Of a stretch of 64,000 bases of DNA, positions 18,162 through 27,187 are shown piece after piece. Made by a program: the position numbers and the translations under genes. The stretch comes from Campylobacteraceae bacterium (GTDB taxonomy: Bacteria > Campylobacterota > Campylobacteria > Campylobacterales > Arcobacteraceae): contig JABXII010000006.1 of the NCBI GenBank assembly GCA_013373175.1, forward strand, positions 62,001 to 126,000, in the 5' to 3' direction. The stretch's first letter is position 1; every line of letters starts with the position of its first letter. The notes beneath the pieces are model-generated. The model had not been told where the DNA came from and did not search any database. It worked only from the letters and a program-made list of their open reading frames with translations.

Positions 18162-20183
18162 TTGTTTAAAAACTTCTCTTACACTCTAAAAAATCTAATC
18201 TTACTACTACTAGTTTTTGTCTTTGGTCTCTCATTTTTAATTCTTTTACATCTATTTTTTCTTAATCTTATTGAAAATCTAGATAAAAAGACTGAAAACC
18301 TAAAAGCAAAAATGGAAATTGGGGAATTAATTGTAAATGACCTACATAAAATACGTTCTGATTTTTATGAATTAGCAACCTCTACTACAAATGTAAAAGG
18401 TATGAAACTTATAAATCAAAGAATTGAAAATAAAGTAGAAGAGATAGAAGATAGTTTAAATATTCTAGAAAATGGTGGAACACTGCAAAGAACTATTAGA
18501 CTAAATATTGTAGGACACAACGATACTAAAAAAGTAATCATTTATAAAAAAGAAAGCAATAATATCTCCCTAGAAGTTATTGACTTAAGTCCCAAAATTA
18601 TCCAATTTGAAGAGATGCTTCAAACTTTAAATGAACTTTTAGAAAAACAATTTACACTAAGAAGAGAAAATGATTTCCAAGGTTTTTTAGAACAAAATAA
18701 AACCATAAAAAGATTTTATAAAAGTACTCCTGCTTTTTTTGTAAGAGTTACAGAAAATGCAAATAGGCTTCTGTATGAAGGAGCTATTGAATTAACAAAA
18801 CTACAAGCTGAAATAAAAAAACAAAAAAAACAATATATTCAATTAGAACTTCTTTTAATTTTAATGATTATCTTAACAGTATTAATATTAGGTTTACTAA
18901 TTGCCATTCAGATAAATAAAAATAGTAAAAAACTTCAGATACAAGAGCGTTCAACAAGAGGTATTTTGGATGCACAAAAAAACATTGTAGTTGTTAGCAA
19001 TGGTGATTATATGATTGATGCAAACCAAGCACTAATTGACTTTTTTGATGATTATGACAGCTTTGATGACTTCAAAAAAGAGCATATTTGTATTTGTGAT
19101 TTTTTTATTGATATAGAAGATGATGATTATGTTATTGATAAAGATTATGAGGGAAGGATGTGGTTCGAATATATCTTAGACAATCCAAATAAACTTCACA
19201 AAGTAGCAATGTATAAAGAAAAAGAATTAAACTATTTTACTATCACTGCTACAAAGAAAATATTAGATTCAAAAGAGTTTATTGTTATTGTTGCACTTAA
19301 TAATATTACCAAAGAAATTGAGACACAAAAGGAACTAAAAGCTCTAAATGATAATCTTGAAAATATGGTAAATGACAAAACAAAAGAGTTAAAAGATTTA
19401 AATGAAAATCTAGAGTTAAAAATCAAAGAAGAAGTTGAAAAAAATAGAGAAAAAGATAAAACTTTAATCCAACAAGGAAGATTTGCTGCTTTAGGAGAGA
19501 TGATAGGAAACATTGCTCACCAATGGAGGCAACCTTTATCTGCAATCTCATCTACAGCTTCAGCTGTACAAGTTCAAAGGGAACTTGGAATTGCAACGGA
19601 TAAAGATATAGATGAATCCTATGTTTCTATTATGAAATATGTTCAATTTTTAAACCAAACAATTGAAGACTTTAGAAGCTTCTTTAGAAAAGACAAAGAA
19701 CAAATCAAATTTAATATAATAGAGGTTTTAAATAACTCTATAACAATTACAAGTGCTGTTTTCAAAGACTATGAAATAGTTTTAACCCTTGATATAAAAG
19801 AAGAACAACTAATTTCAAAAGGCTTTCCAAATGAGCTTTCACAAGTATTTTTAAATATACTAAATAATGCAAAAGATGTTTTAAAAGATAAAAAGTTTGA
19901 AAAAAGGCATGTTTATATAAAAGCTTATAGTACAAACCAAAACAATGTTATTGATATCTTCGATAGCGCAGGAGGAATCCCAGCACATATAAAAGACAAA
20001 GTATTTGACCCTTATTTTACTACAAAACATAAATCCCAAGGTACAGGTATCGGACTTTATATGAGTAAAGATATTATTGAAAAACATATGAATGGCTCTT
20101 TAACAGCCATGAATTCAGACTTTTTTATTGAACAATATCATTATTTTGGTGCTTGCTTTAAAATAGAATTACCCAAACTTTAG
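18162..20183 (+). CDS. Membrane sensor histidine kinase coupled to the binding protein
   Basis: The start is a TTG (MFKNFSYTLKN) preceded by AGGGTG; no ATG fits, because the first membrane helix begins at residue 11. The 673-residue protein has helix 1 (LILLLLVFVFGLSFLILL), a helical periplasmic domain of about 190 residues, and helix 2 (LELLLILMIILTVLILGLLIAI). A PAS-like region (about 265-390) and a coiled coil follow. The phosphoacceptor box is GNIAHQWRQPL (His about 453), and the HATPase domain has DSAGGIP and GTGIGLYMS. It is transcribed directly after the ModA-like gene, so the bound ligand probably controls it. The cognate regulator is not in the window. Confidence 0.9.
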   Translation: MFKNFSYTLKNLILLLLVFVFGLSFLILLHLFFLNLIENLDKKTENLKAKMEIGELIVNDLHKIRSDFYELATSTTNVKGMKLINQRIENKVEEIEDSLNILENGGTLQRTIRLNIVGHNDTKKVIIYKKESNNISLEVIDLSPKIIQFEEMLQTLNELLEKQFTLRRENDFQGFLEQNKTIKRFYKSTPAFFVRVTENANRLLYEGAIELTKLQAEIKKQKKQYIQLELLLILMIILTVLILGLLIAIQINKNSKKLQIQERSTRGILDAQKNIVVVSNGDYMIDANQALIDFFDDYDSFDDFKKEHICICDFFIDIEDDDYVIDKDYEGRMWFEYILDNPNKLHKVAMYKEKELNYFTITATKKILDSKEFIVIVALNNITKEIETQKELKALNDNLENMVNDKTKELKDLNENLELKIKEEVEKNREKDKTLIQQGRFAALGEMIGNIAHQWRQPLSAISSTASAVQVQRELGIATDKDIDESYVSIMKYVQFLNQTIEDFRSFFRKDKEQIKFNIIEVLNNSITITSAVFKDYEIVLTLDIKEEQLISKGFPNELSQVFLNILNNAKDVLKDKKFEKRHVYIKAYSTNQNNVIDIFDSAGGIPAHIKDKVFDPYFTTKHKSQGTGIGLYMSKDIIEKHMNGSLTAMNSDFFIEQYHYFGACFKIELPKL

Positions 20184-21254
<1,071 letters not shown>

Positions 21255-21260
21255 TTATTT

Positions 21261-21295
21261 AAGTAAGAGAGTTTAACTCTCTTGCTTCTTTTTTT
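21261..21295 (+). terminator. Terminator after ilvC
   Basis: AAGTAAGAGAG and CTCTCTTGCTT pair with one mismatch around a TTTAA loop, followed by CTTTTTTT. It ends just before the next ATG, so the next gene has no room for its own promoter downstream of it. Confidence 0.85.
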
Positions 21296-21297
21296 AC

Positions 21298-22395
21298 ATG
21301 GCAAAAAGAAAAACTAGACGAAAATCTACTAAAACAAAACATACTAAATCACAAAATATTAATTTCAAACTGATTAATATACTACTATTAATAATTCTTG
21401 CCCTAATTATTGCAATTGCAGTTTTAATATATTTAATCGACAATAATAAAATTGAAGAATCTAAAAAAGAGATTTCAAATATTGAAAAGAAAATCAAAAA
21501 AGATATAACTAAGATACAAGAAACAAGCGAAGATAAATTAAATAAATATGTAAAAAATATTGAAGTAAAAAAAGACAAATTTGAGGAATATACTGAAGAT
21601 TTATATAAAGAGTATATTCATGAAAAAACAAAAGATACAACTAAAAAAACAGAAGACAAAAAACTTAATAAAGAAACTAAAAAAGAAGATGATATACAAA
21701 CAGAAGAAATTCCAGTATTTCATAAAACACTTCCTTTTAAAACTAATAAACCTAAATTAGCAATTGTTATTGATGATGTTACAACACAATATCAAATAAA
21801 TAGGATTAATAGTATTGGTTATAAAGCTACTATGTCAATACTTCCTCCTACTTCAAGAAATGGAAGTACAATTGAAATGGTAAATAGCTTACCTTTTTAT
21901 ATGATACATTTTCCAATGGAAGCAAAATTCTTCAAAGGTGAAGAACAAGGAACACTTCATATAAAAGACTCTTATGAAAAGATTGAAAAAAGAGTTGCAC
22001 AAATTAGAAATTGGTATCCAACTGCAAAATTTACAAATAATCATACGGGAAGTAAATTCACTCAAGACACACAAGCCATGGATAAACTATTTAAAGCTTT
22101 AACAAAATATAACTTCACTTTTGTAGATAGTAGAACTACTAGTAAAAGTAAGGGTAAAATTATGGCAAAAAAGTATAAGATGCCATACATTGCAAGAAAT
22201 ATATTCTTAGACAATGAACAAAAGTTCGGCTACATACAAAATCAACTAAAAAAAGCAATAAGAATTGCCAAAAAAAGAGGTTATGCCATTGCTATTGGTC
22301 ATCCACATGATATCACCTTAAAAGTATTAAAAGAGTCAAAACCTTTACTAAAAGACTTAGAACTTATCTATATAAATCAACTACCTATTTTATAA
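21298..22395 (+). CDS. Divergent polysaccharide deacetylase family protein
   Basis: The 365-residue protein has a basic N-terminus (MAKRKTRRKSTKTKH), one membrane helix (about 27-46) and a Lys/Glu-rich coiled linker (50-135). It ends in a divergent polysaccharide deacetylase domain (PF04748, YibQ-like) beginning LAIVIDDVTTQYQINRI. The conserved HFPMEA, NNHTGSKFT and IGHPHDITL blocks are present. Its role in the periplasm is not settled; it may act on envelope glycans. No Shine-Dalgarno site is seen before the ATG, which sits directly on the ilvC terminator T run, so readthrough or leaderless translation is possible. The gene precedes dprA, as Cj0633 precedes Cj0634. Confidence 0.88.
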   Translation: MAKRKTRRKSTKTKHTKSQNINFKLINILLLIILALIIAIAVLIYLIDNNKIEESKKEISNIEKKIKKDITKIQETSEDKLNKYVKNIEVKKDKFEEYTEDLYKEYIHEKTKDTTKKTEDKKLNKETKKEDDIQTEEIPVFHKTLPFKTNKPKLAIVIDDVTTQYQINRINSIGYKATMSILPPTSRNGSTIEMVNSLPFYMIHFPMEAKFFKGEEQGTLHIKDSYEKIEKRVAQIRNWYPTAKFTNNHTGSKFTQDTQAMDKLFKALTKYNFTFVDSRTTSKSKGKIMAKKYKMPYIARNIFLDNEQKFGYIQNQLKKAIRIAKKRGYAIAIGHPHDITLKVLKESKPLLKDLELIYINQLPIL

Positions 22396-22456
22396 TTTTA
22401 TTTATTATTTTTAAAGTTTAATTCTTATATCATTTTTAAAATCAAAGGTTTTTAAA

Positions 22457-22861
22457 ATGATAGATAAAATTGATTTTCATATAAAAGAATTAGACTCAAT
22501 GAAGAAATATCCTAAAGAACTTTTTTATATAGGTAATAAAAATATTTTACAAAAAAGAAAAGTTTCAATTGTTGGTTCTAGAAAACCTAATTTATATTCA
22601 CAAAAAATGACCCACTTACTTTCACAAGGTTTAGCACAAAGAGATATAGTAGTTGTAAGTGGTGCAGCTATTGGCGTTGACAGTATAGCTCACAAAGCAG
22701 CAAAAGCACAAAATACAATTGCAGTAGTTGCAAATGGTTTAGATATAAAATATCCAGCTATTAATAAAAGACTAATTGAAGAGATTGAAACTAAAGGCTT
22801 AATGCTTAGTTCATATAAAGAAGGTGAAAAAGCTAGAAACTATAGCTTTGTACAATTCTAA
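22457..22861 (+). pseudogene. dprA: dprA, 5' fragment (interrupted by the integrative element)
   Basis: DprA loads RecA on incoming single-stranded DNA during natural transformation. This fragment keeps residues 1-133: SIVGSRKPNLYSQ (the GxRxPT-type motif), VVSGAAIGVDSIAHKAA and the nucleotide-fold ends. It breaks in ARNYSFVQ, and the frame then enters the element and ends at once with F-stop. The rest of the gene is at 45,612-45,983. Joining codon CAA (22,853) to AGA (45,612) gives YSFVQ-RNEIVVSLGE, exactly the conserved DprA sequence, and a 256-residue protein of normal size. The Rossmann fold is cut, so the fragment should be inactive. Confidence 0.93.
22854..22861 (+). repeat. Left flanking direct repeat (att-like) AATTCTAA
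   Basis: The same 8 bases occur at 45,604-45,611 at the other end of the element. The stop codon created at each dprA break lies in the repeat. For Tn554-type elements a short core of about 6 bases (here TTCTAA) at both ends is expected. Confidence 0.7.
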
Positions 22862-22863
22862 GT

Positions 22864-22964
22864 AATATTGAATAGTTGAATATAAATATCAAATCAGTAA
22901 TATTATATAGCTTTTATTATAACTCCTAACTAATAATGTTTCTACTAAGTAGTATTGAATATTA
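22864..22964. repeat. Left-end recombinase-site-like repeats
   Basis: AATATTGAAT (22,864), GTTGAATAT (22,875) and ATTGAATATTAG (22,954) lie within 100 bases of the left border. They are inverted relative to AATATTCAAT / AATATTCAAC near the right border. The rest of the stretch to 23,139 is AT-rich and shows no gene. Confidence 0.55.
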
Positions 22965-23139
22965 GAAATATGTAAATTTATACTATAAAAACCATTACTG
23001 GCTACAATTATTTTTTCTATTAAAGGAAAGATTTAATCATTAAAGATATCTTAAAATACTAATCTTATATGAGCTTTCTAATTTCAGGCTCTTATAATTG
23101 TAGTTAAAGTTAAACTATTTTCTCTTTTTTAAATATATC

Positions 23140-24015
23140 TTACTCAATAATTGATTTTAAAAATTCTGAATTTGACAGTTTAAACATTTTTTGACATTCT
23201 TGTATATTTTTCCTGTAATTATAGAAAGTATAATCCTTTTTTGGTTCTATACCATTTTTAAAAACGATAAAAGAATATAACTCGTCACAAACTTCATTAC
23301 TATGAAGCATATTGTTCACTTCAATATAATTTGTTAACTTTTCAAAAGACGTTATATATATTAAAGTACTTAAAATAATAGTAATAAAAAGATTCAAATA
23401 TGCAATTCTTTTTTTTGTAAATATTTCAATTAAAAACTTTCTCGATTTAAAAAGTAAAATTACATAAAGTATTAACAATAATAAAAAAATGAATGACATA
23501 GATATTATTAGAATTAAGCCAAAATATTCTTTTTTATTAACACTTATATAATAAAGGCTTAAGTCTACAGAAAGTATTAAACATAAAAAAATTAACGGCA
23601 TAAAAATATTAAAGAGTTTTATATTTAAAATTATAATTGATTTAAAATACTCAAAATTAATACCTTTTTTTAAAAGAAAAAAGAAACATATTACTATTGA
23701 ATAAATTAATAATATAGAAAAATTTTTCAAATAAAAAGGTATAAAATAAAATTCATTTATCATACGATTAAAATCATAATGTAAAACCTCGAACTCCACA
23801 CCTAAATAAACATAAAAGTTAATAGTTAATATCCCTACTAAAGTATATGCAAACTGTAACCATATATCAGATAAGGTGCATCTTGTACTTAGTGAATGTT
23901 TTATAATCTCTTTAATTGTTTTACCACAATATACAATATATATGAAAGGTAAAAACCATATTTGTTTTATATACTGTTCTACACTATTATCACTATAAAT
24001 ATTACTCTTATGCAC
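23140..24015 (-). CDS. Multi-spanning membrane protein, last gene of the CBASS-containing operon
   Basis: The 291-residue protein is strongly hydrophobic from about residue 15 to 215. It has roughly five or six membrane helices (WFLPFIYIVYC, LQFAYTLVGILTINFYVYL, ILLIYSIVICFFFLL, IFMPLIFLCLILSVDL, LILIISMSFIFLLLLILYV, LFITIILSTLIYI) and a charged C-terminal tail of about 60 residues. No family was recognised. The start overlaps the end of the preceding gene by 8 bases, so the two are probably co-translated. A membrane-disrupting or sensing role in defence is possible but is only a guess from context. Confidence 0.7.
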   Translation of the reverse strand: MHKSNIYSDNSVEQYIKQIWFLPFIYIVYCGKTIKEIIKHSLSTRCTLSDIWLQFAYTLVGILTINFYVYLGVEFEVLHYDFNRMINEFYFIPFYLKNFSILLIYSIVICFFFLLKKGINFEYFKSIIILNIKLFNIFMPLIFLCLILSVDLSLYYISVNKKEYFGLILIISMSFIFLLLLILYVILLFKSRKFLIEIFTKKRIAYLNLFITIILSTLIYITSFEKLTNYIEVNNMLHSNEVCDELYSFIVFKNGIEPKKDYTFYNYRKNIQECQKMFKLSNSEFLKSIIE

Positions 24016-24619
24016 TAATTTCTCCTATTAATTTGCAAAATATTTTATAATCAAATACAGGATTACTTTTTATAATTCTATTATAAAGAGTTTGTCTTGT
24101 TTGTATTTTTCTCCAATCAATATAATATTCAATAACACGCACATCCTTCATAAAATATGTTGCATCATACATCTGTAAAAAACTACCAATAATTGTTCTA
24201 TGATGCCCTTCCAATATAGCAGCAAATTTTCTATTATAAATATCATTAAATACATAATATGTTGGCTTATCAGTTCTATTTTCGTTAAAACCATTAAAAA
24301 AATACTCAGGATCTTTTTTAATAGAAGTATCTATGATTTTTTTTATATTACTTTTTTCTTTTAATATAATATCAAAAGAATTTATAGCACTACAATAATA
24401 TGGTTCATGCACAGTTGCAATAACATTTAATGGCTTTAAATTGTAATTCTCGTGAGTGATTTTTTTAACTTCATATTTCTCTATTAATTCATTAATTGTC
24501 AAGTCTCCAAATTTACTACAATGAAAATCTAATAATGTTTTATTATAATTAATATGAGTTTTACAAGAATCAATTAAGTGATTTATTAAACTTTGAGCAT
24601 TAGAACTTCTAATAAACAA
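24008..24619 (-). CDS. ParB/sulfiredoxin-fold-like protein
   Basis: The 203-residue protein contains AAILEGHHRTIIGSFLQ near residues 133-149. This resembles the ParB-type signature (Gly-x-His-Arg at the start of a helix) of the ParB/Srx nucleotide-binding fold. That fold occurs in ParB CTPases, sulfiredoxin and several nucleases or kinases. The preceding strands (NVIATVHEPYYC...SFDIILKE) fit the fold. No helix-turn-helix follows, so it is not a partition protein. It overlaps the membrane protein gene and follows the cysteine-protease-like gene by 20 bases. The fold assignment is tentative. Confidence 0.6.
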   Translation of the reverse strand: MFIRSSNAQSLINHLIDSCKTHINYNKTLLDFHCSKFGDLTINELIEKYEVKKITHENYNLKPLNVIATVHEPYYCSAINSFDIILKEKSNIKKIIDTSIKKDPEYFFNGFNENRTDKPTYYVFNDIYNRKFAAILEGHHRTIIGSFLQMYDATYFMKDVRVIEYYIDWRKIQTRQTLYNRIIKSNPVFDYKIFCKLIGEISA

Positions 24620-24639
24620 TTCATTTACATTTATTATAC

Positions 24640-25215
24640 CTATCCTTTGACTTTACATTTTTTTATTAATTCTTTTAATCCATTATTTAATGCTTCAATT
24701 TGTGTATTTGACAGAATATATTTTGGGATATACTCTAATTCCTGTGGTATGTGATCTCTTTTAGCTATAAATGCACCTTTATTTTTTCCAAAACTTGATG
24801 AAAAATATTTATTTAAAATATGAGATTCATCTTGTTCTCCTGCTGTTCTAAAAATTGAGATATCTGCAACAATACCGTTAATTTCAATCCAACAATGACC
24901 ATCCCATATATCTTTAATATATGTATCTGAATTTATATCAGTAGGTAAATTACTATTGCAGCTAAATATAGTATTGCCAAAAAGTTTTAAGTCACCTGCT
25001 ACAACAATGGCAGGAATTGAATAATTTTCATTCAATATATATGCCCACCTTGCACTCATCAATGCACATAATGCAGGAAGTATTGGAACTTCTGTTAATA
25101 GATCTATTCCTGTTTGTTTTAATATCTCAATATCATCATAAATATATTCCATATATTCTTTTTTTTCTTCAATACTTTTATATTTTTCAATTAATTTATA
25201 TATCATCTCATCCAT
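24640..25215 (-). CDS. Transglutaminase/papain-fold-like protein with a Cys-His-Asp triad
   Basis: The 191-residue protein shows the order of a transglutaminase-like cysteine peptidase fold. Cys50 lies at a helix start (LPALCALMSARWAYIL), His107 in a strand (DGHCWIEINGI) and Asp118 in the next strand (VADISIF). The local pattern GHCW-IEI-NG-xxxDxS is typical of bacterial transglutaminase-like proteins such as BtrH/McjB-type enzymes. The substrate is unknown. It begins 2 bases after the nuclease stop, so it is in the same transcript. It could process a neighbouring protein, for example the nuclease; this is inference. Confidence 0.65.
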   Translation of the reverse strand: MDEMIYKLIEKYKSIEEKKEYMEYIYDDIEILKQTGIDLLTEVPILPALCALMSARWAYILNENYSIPAIVVAGDLKLFGNTIFSCNSNLPTDINSDTYIKDIWDGHCWIEINGIVADISIFRTAGEQDESHILNKYFSSSFGKNKGAFIAKRDHIPQELEYIPKYILSNTQIEALNNGLKELIKKCKVKG

Positions 25216-25217
25216 TT

Positions 25218-25886
25218 TTATCTTCTCAATACTTTACAATCAATTTCATGATCTCTTAATTTATCACTTTTATAATCAATATCTAAAATATTTTCATATT
25301 TAAAACATCTCTCAAATTTTGCATCATTGTTATAATATATTCTATACAAAGTTGTTGGTATTACTATATCATTTCCTATTTTGTTATTAAGGTTATCATA
25401 CTTAGCTATTGATATAGAATTTATATAGCCTAACTTTTGAGCTAGTGTTCTTCCATATCTTTCTACTTTAGTCCAAGTTCTTTGATTAACCTTTGCACTT
25501 TGAGGTATTATATTTGCCATTGTATAGGCTTTATTTAATGCTTTTTTATTATAATCAAAATCTGCATCTGCAACTATAAAATGACCTCTGTTCCAATCTT
25601 TGCCATATCCTGTATAATCTTTATATTTAGTCCTATATTTCATAGGGATAGTTTTTTCATTGTAAAATCTAGGTCTTTTTTTAATATCATCTTTAGTATT
25701 AACTCTATCTCCATAAAGAGTTACCCAGCCAGATAGAGCACCTTTATATTTATAGCTATAACAGATTTTATATAGTTGTTTATCAACTATTTGGTCACAT
25801 TGTTTTGCATCAACATAATCTTCTAAAGATGCTGCATAAGAAATACTTGTTAAAAGCAGTAAGATGAATAATAATTGTTTTTTCAT
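25218..25886 (-). CDS. Secreted DNA/RNA non-specific endonuclease (NucA/EndA type)
   Basis: The start is placed at MKKQLLFILLLLTSISYAA, which has AAAGGC upstream; an in-frame ATG five codons earlier is less likely. The signal peptide is clear. The beta-beta-alpha-metal core is DWNRGHFIVAD (His102 is the general base; the usual Asp of DRGH is Asn). It continues with TMANIIPQSAKVNQRTW (Asn134, metal) and ERYGR (Glu142). Secreted nucleases of this family on Campylobacter elements (dns type) reduce natural transformation. It lies 22 bases after the DUF6602-like gene and inside the CBASS-containing operon, but the signal peptide sends it outside the cytoplasm. Confidence 0.88.
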   Translation of the reverse strand: MKKQLLFILLLLTSISYAASLEDYVDAKQCDQIVDKQLYKICYSYKYKGALSGWVTLYGDRVNTKDDIKKRPRFYNEKTIPMKYRTKYKDYTGYGKDWNRGHFIVADADFDYNKKALNKAYTMANIIPQSAKVNQRTWTKVERYGRTLAQKLGYINSISIAKYDNLNNKIGNDIVIPTTLYRIYYNNDAKFERCFKYENILDIDYKSDKLRDHEIDCKVLRR

Positions 25887-25908
25887 AATTAAGCCTTTCA
25901 TTATTCAA

Positions 25909-26730
25909 TTATAACTCTTGATCTATTGGAAAACCAATTGAAGAAGAATATGCATTTAAATCAATAGCAGAAACTGTTCCTATTGCTTGTTGAAGGTATC
26001 TTGTTAATTGAAGAAAAAAAGTAACTAAAGAATTTTCAGTAGAACTAAAAATTATCTTGTTTGCAGTTCTTGTATTATAGTAATTGAGGTATCTTTCTTC
26101 AAACTGTTTTTTATCTTTTAAATCAGTATTTTCTTCTCCATTATAATCAATATAAAAACTTCCATAATCTGCTATACAACCAATATCTAAAGCACCTAAA
26201 CCAGATTGAGCTTTTAAATGTTTTTCCAATGTAGTATTATTCTCATGAGTAAAACTATTTGATGTAGCTAAAATACCTCCTAGTATTTTTGTAAAAGGTC
26301 TTGGAGGCATTTTTACACCAGAATTAATCATATTAGTTGATGTTCTTTTTAGTTGCCTAACACTTTTGATTTTATCTGCTGCATATTTAATATAGTCTTT
26401 ATTTATCTCTGGTTTAACTTCAAAAATAGCAAATACTCCCTCTGCAGGAATATAATGAAACCCATTTTGAGAAAAAATAAATGGCGTATACCAATTATCA
26501 TAAATTACTATATCTATTTGATCACTTGTATTTCCCTCATGATCAATAACTATCGCTTTGTCTACACTATACCTATTTGGAAGATATTTTTGTAGCCATT
26601 CAATCCATGCATTTTCAAGAGCATCACCTTTTGAGCCTGGGTGCTCTATAAATTCTCTATTCGTATTTAACTGTGCAGTCATTTGTTTCTGCAAACCTTC
26701 AAATAATGATTCTAAACTAACTTTATTCAT
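25909..26730 (-). CDS. DUF6602-like PD-(D/E)XK nuclease-fold protein, possible CBASS effector
   Basis: The 273-residue protein begins with a helical segment, then GDALENAWIEWLQKYLP. The restriction-endonuclease-like core follows: SDQIDIVIYD (metal-binding Asp), then FAIFEVKPE (E-x-K) about 35 residues later. These fit the PD-(D/E)XK pattern of the DUF6602 family. Its start overlaps the Cap3 stop by 8 bases, a strong sign that it belongs to the CBASS unit. No cyclic-nucleotide receptor domain (SAVED, STING, NucC-like) was recognised, so if it is the effector its ligand-sensing part would be new. It may instead be an accessory nuclease. Confidence 0.7.
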   Translation of the reverse strand: MNKVSLESLFEGLQKQMTAQLNTNREFIEHPGSKGDALENAWIEWLQKYLPNRYSVDKAIVIDHEGNTSDQIDIVIYDNWYTPFIFSQNGFHYIPAEGVFAIFEVKPEINKDYIKYAADKIKSVRQLKRTSTNMINSGVKMPPRPFTKILGGILATSNSFTHENNTTLEKHLKAQSGLGALDIGCIADYGSFYIDYNGEENTDLKDKKQFEERYLNYYNTRTANKIIFSSTENSLVTFFLQLTRYLQQAIGTVSAIDLNAYSSSIGFPIDQEL

Positions 26731-27187
26731 ATCTATGTAATCCTTTATTGTTATAAAAATAAATTGAAAACTCTTCCACCTTATTTTTCTTTATTCCTAA
26801 AATTAAAAGTATTGGATTTTTTATATTAACAGTGTCACTTTCTGCTATTGAAATCATAGCATTTAAGTCTGTACTACTATACATTGAATTTCCATTTGGA
26901 TGAGAATGCCATTCTCCAATATAATATTGTTCTTTTTCTTCATATAGTTTTTTTAATGTTTCTGATAGATTACTTACACTTCTTTTATAAAAGAAAAGCG
27001 ATTTTTTTTGTATTTTGGGAGTTATAAAATCTCTTATATAGAGTGTTCTAAAATCTGATGAATAGTTACCTATTAATATACCTCCTGATTCATTAGGAAA
27101 GTTCTTAATTGCTATATTAGTAAGTTTATTTAATAATTCATCTTCTATAGATAAAAAAAGCTTATTATTTTTATTTATAAAATCCAT
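26723..27187 (-). CDS. cap3: CBASS deconjugase Cap3 (JAB/MPN metalloprotease)
   Basis: The 154-residue JAMM protease has Glu33 in NESGGILIGNY and the zinc motif GEWHSHPNGNSMYSSTDLNAM (His94, His96, Ser104, Asp107). In type II CBASS, Cap3 removes Cap2-attached CD-NTase from target proteins and so limits signalling. It starts inside the Cap2 stop (TAATG) and overlaps the DUF6602-like gene by 8 bases. Short single-domain form as usual for Cap3. Confidence 0.92.
   Translation of the reverse strand: MDFINKNNKLFLSIEDELLNKLTNIAIKNFPNESGGILIGNYSSDFRTLYIRDFITPKIQKKSLFFYKRSVSNLSETLKKLYEEKEQYYIGEWHSHPNGNSMYSSTDLNAMISIAESDTVNIKNPILLILGIKKNKVEEFSIYFYNNKGLHRYE

Noticed and set aside
22861-22964. tRNA-associated integration site
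   Set aside because: No tRNA or tRNA fragment is seen at either end; the target is dprA.
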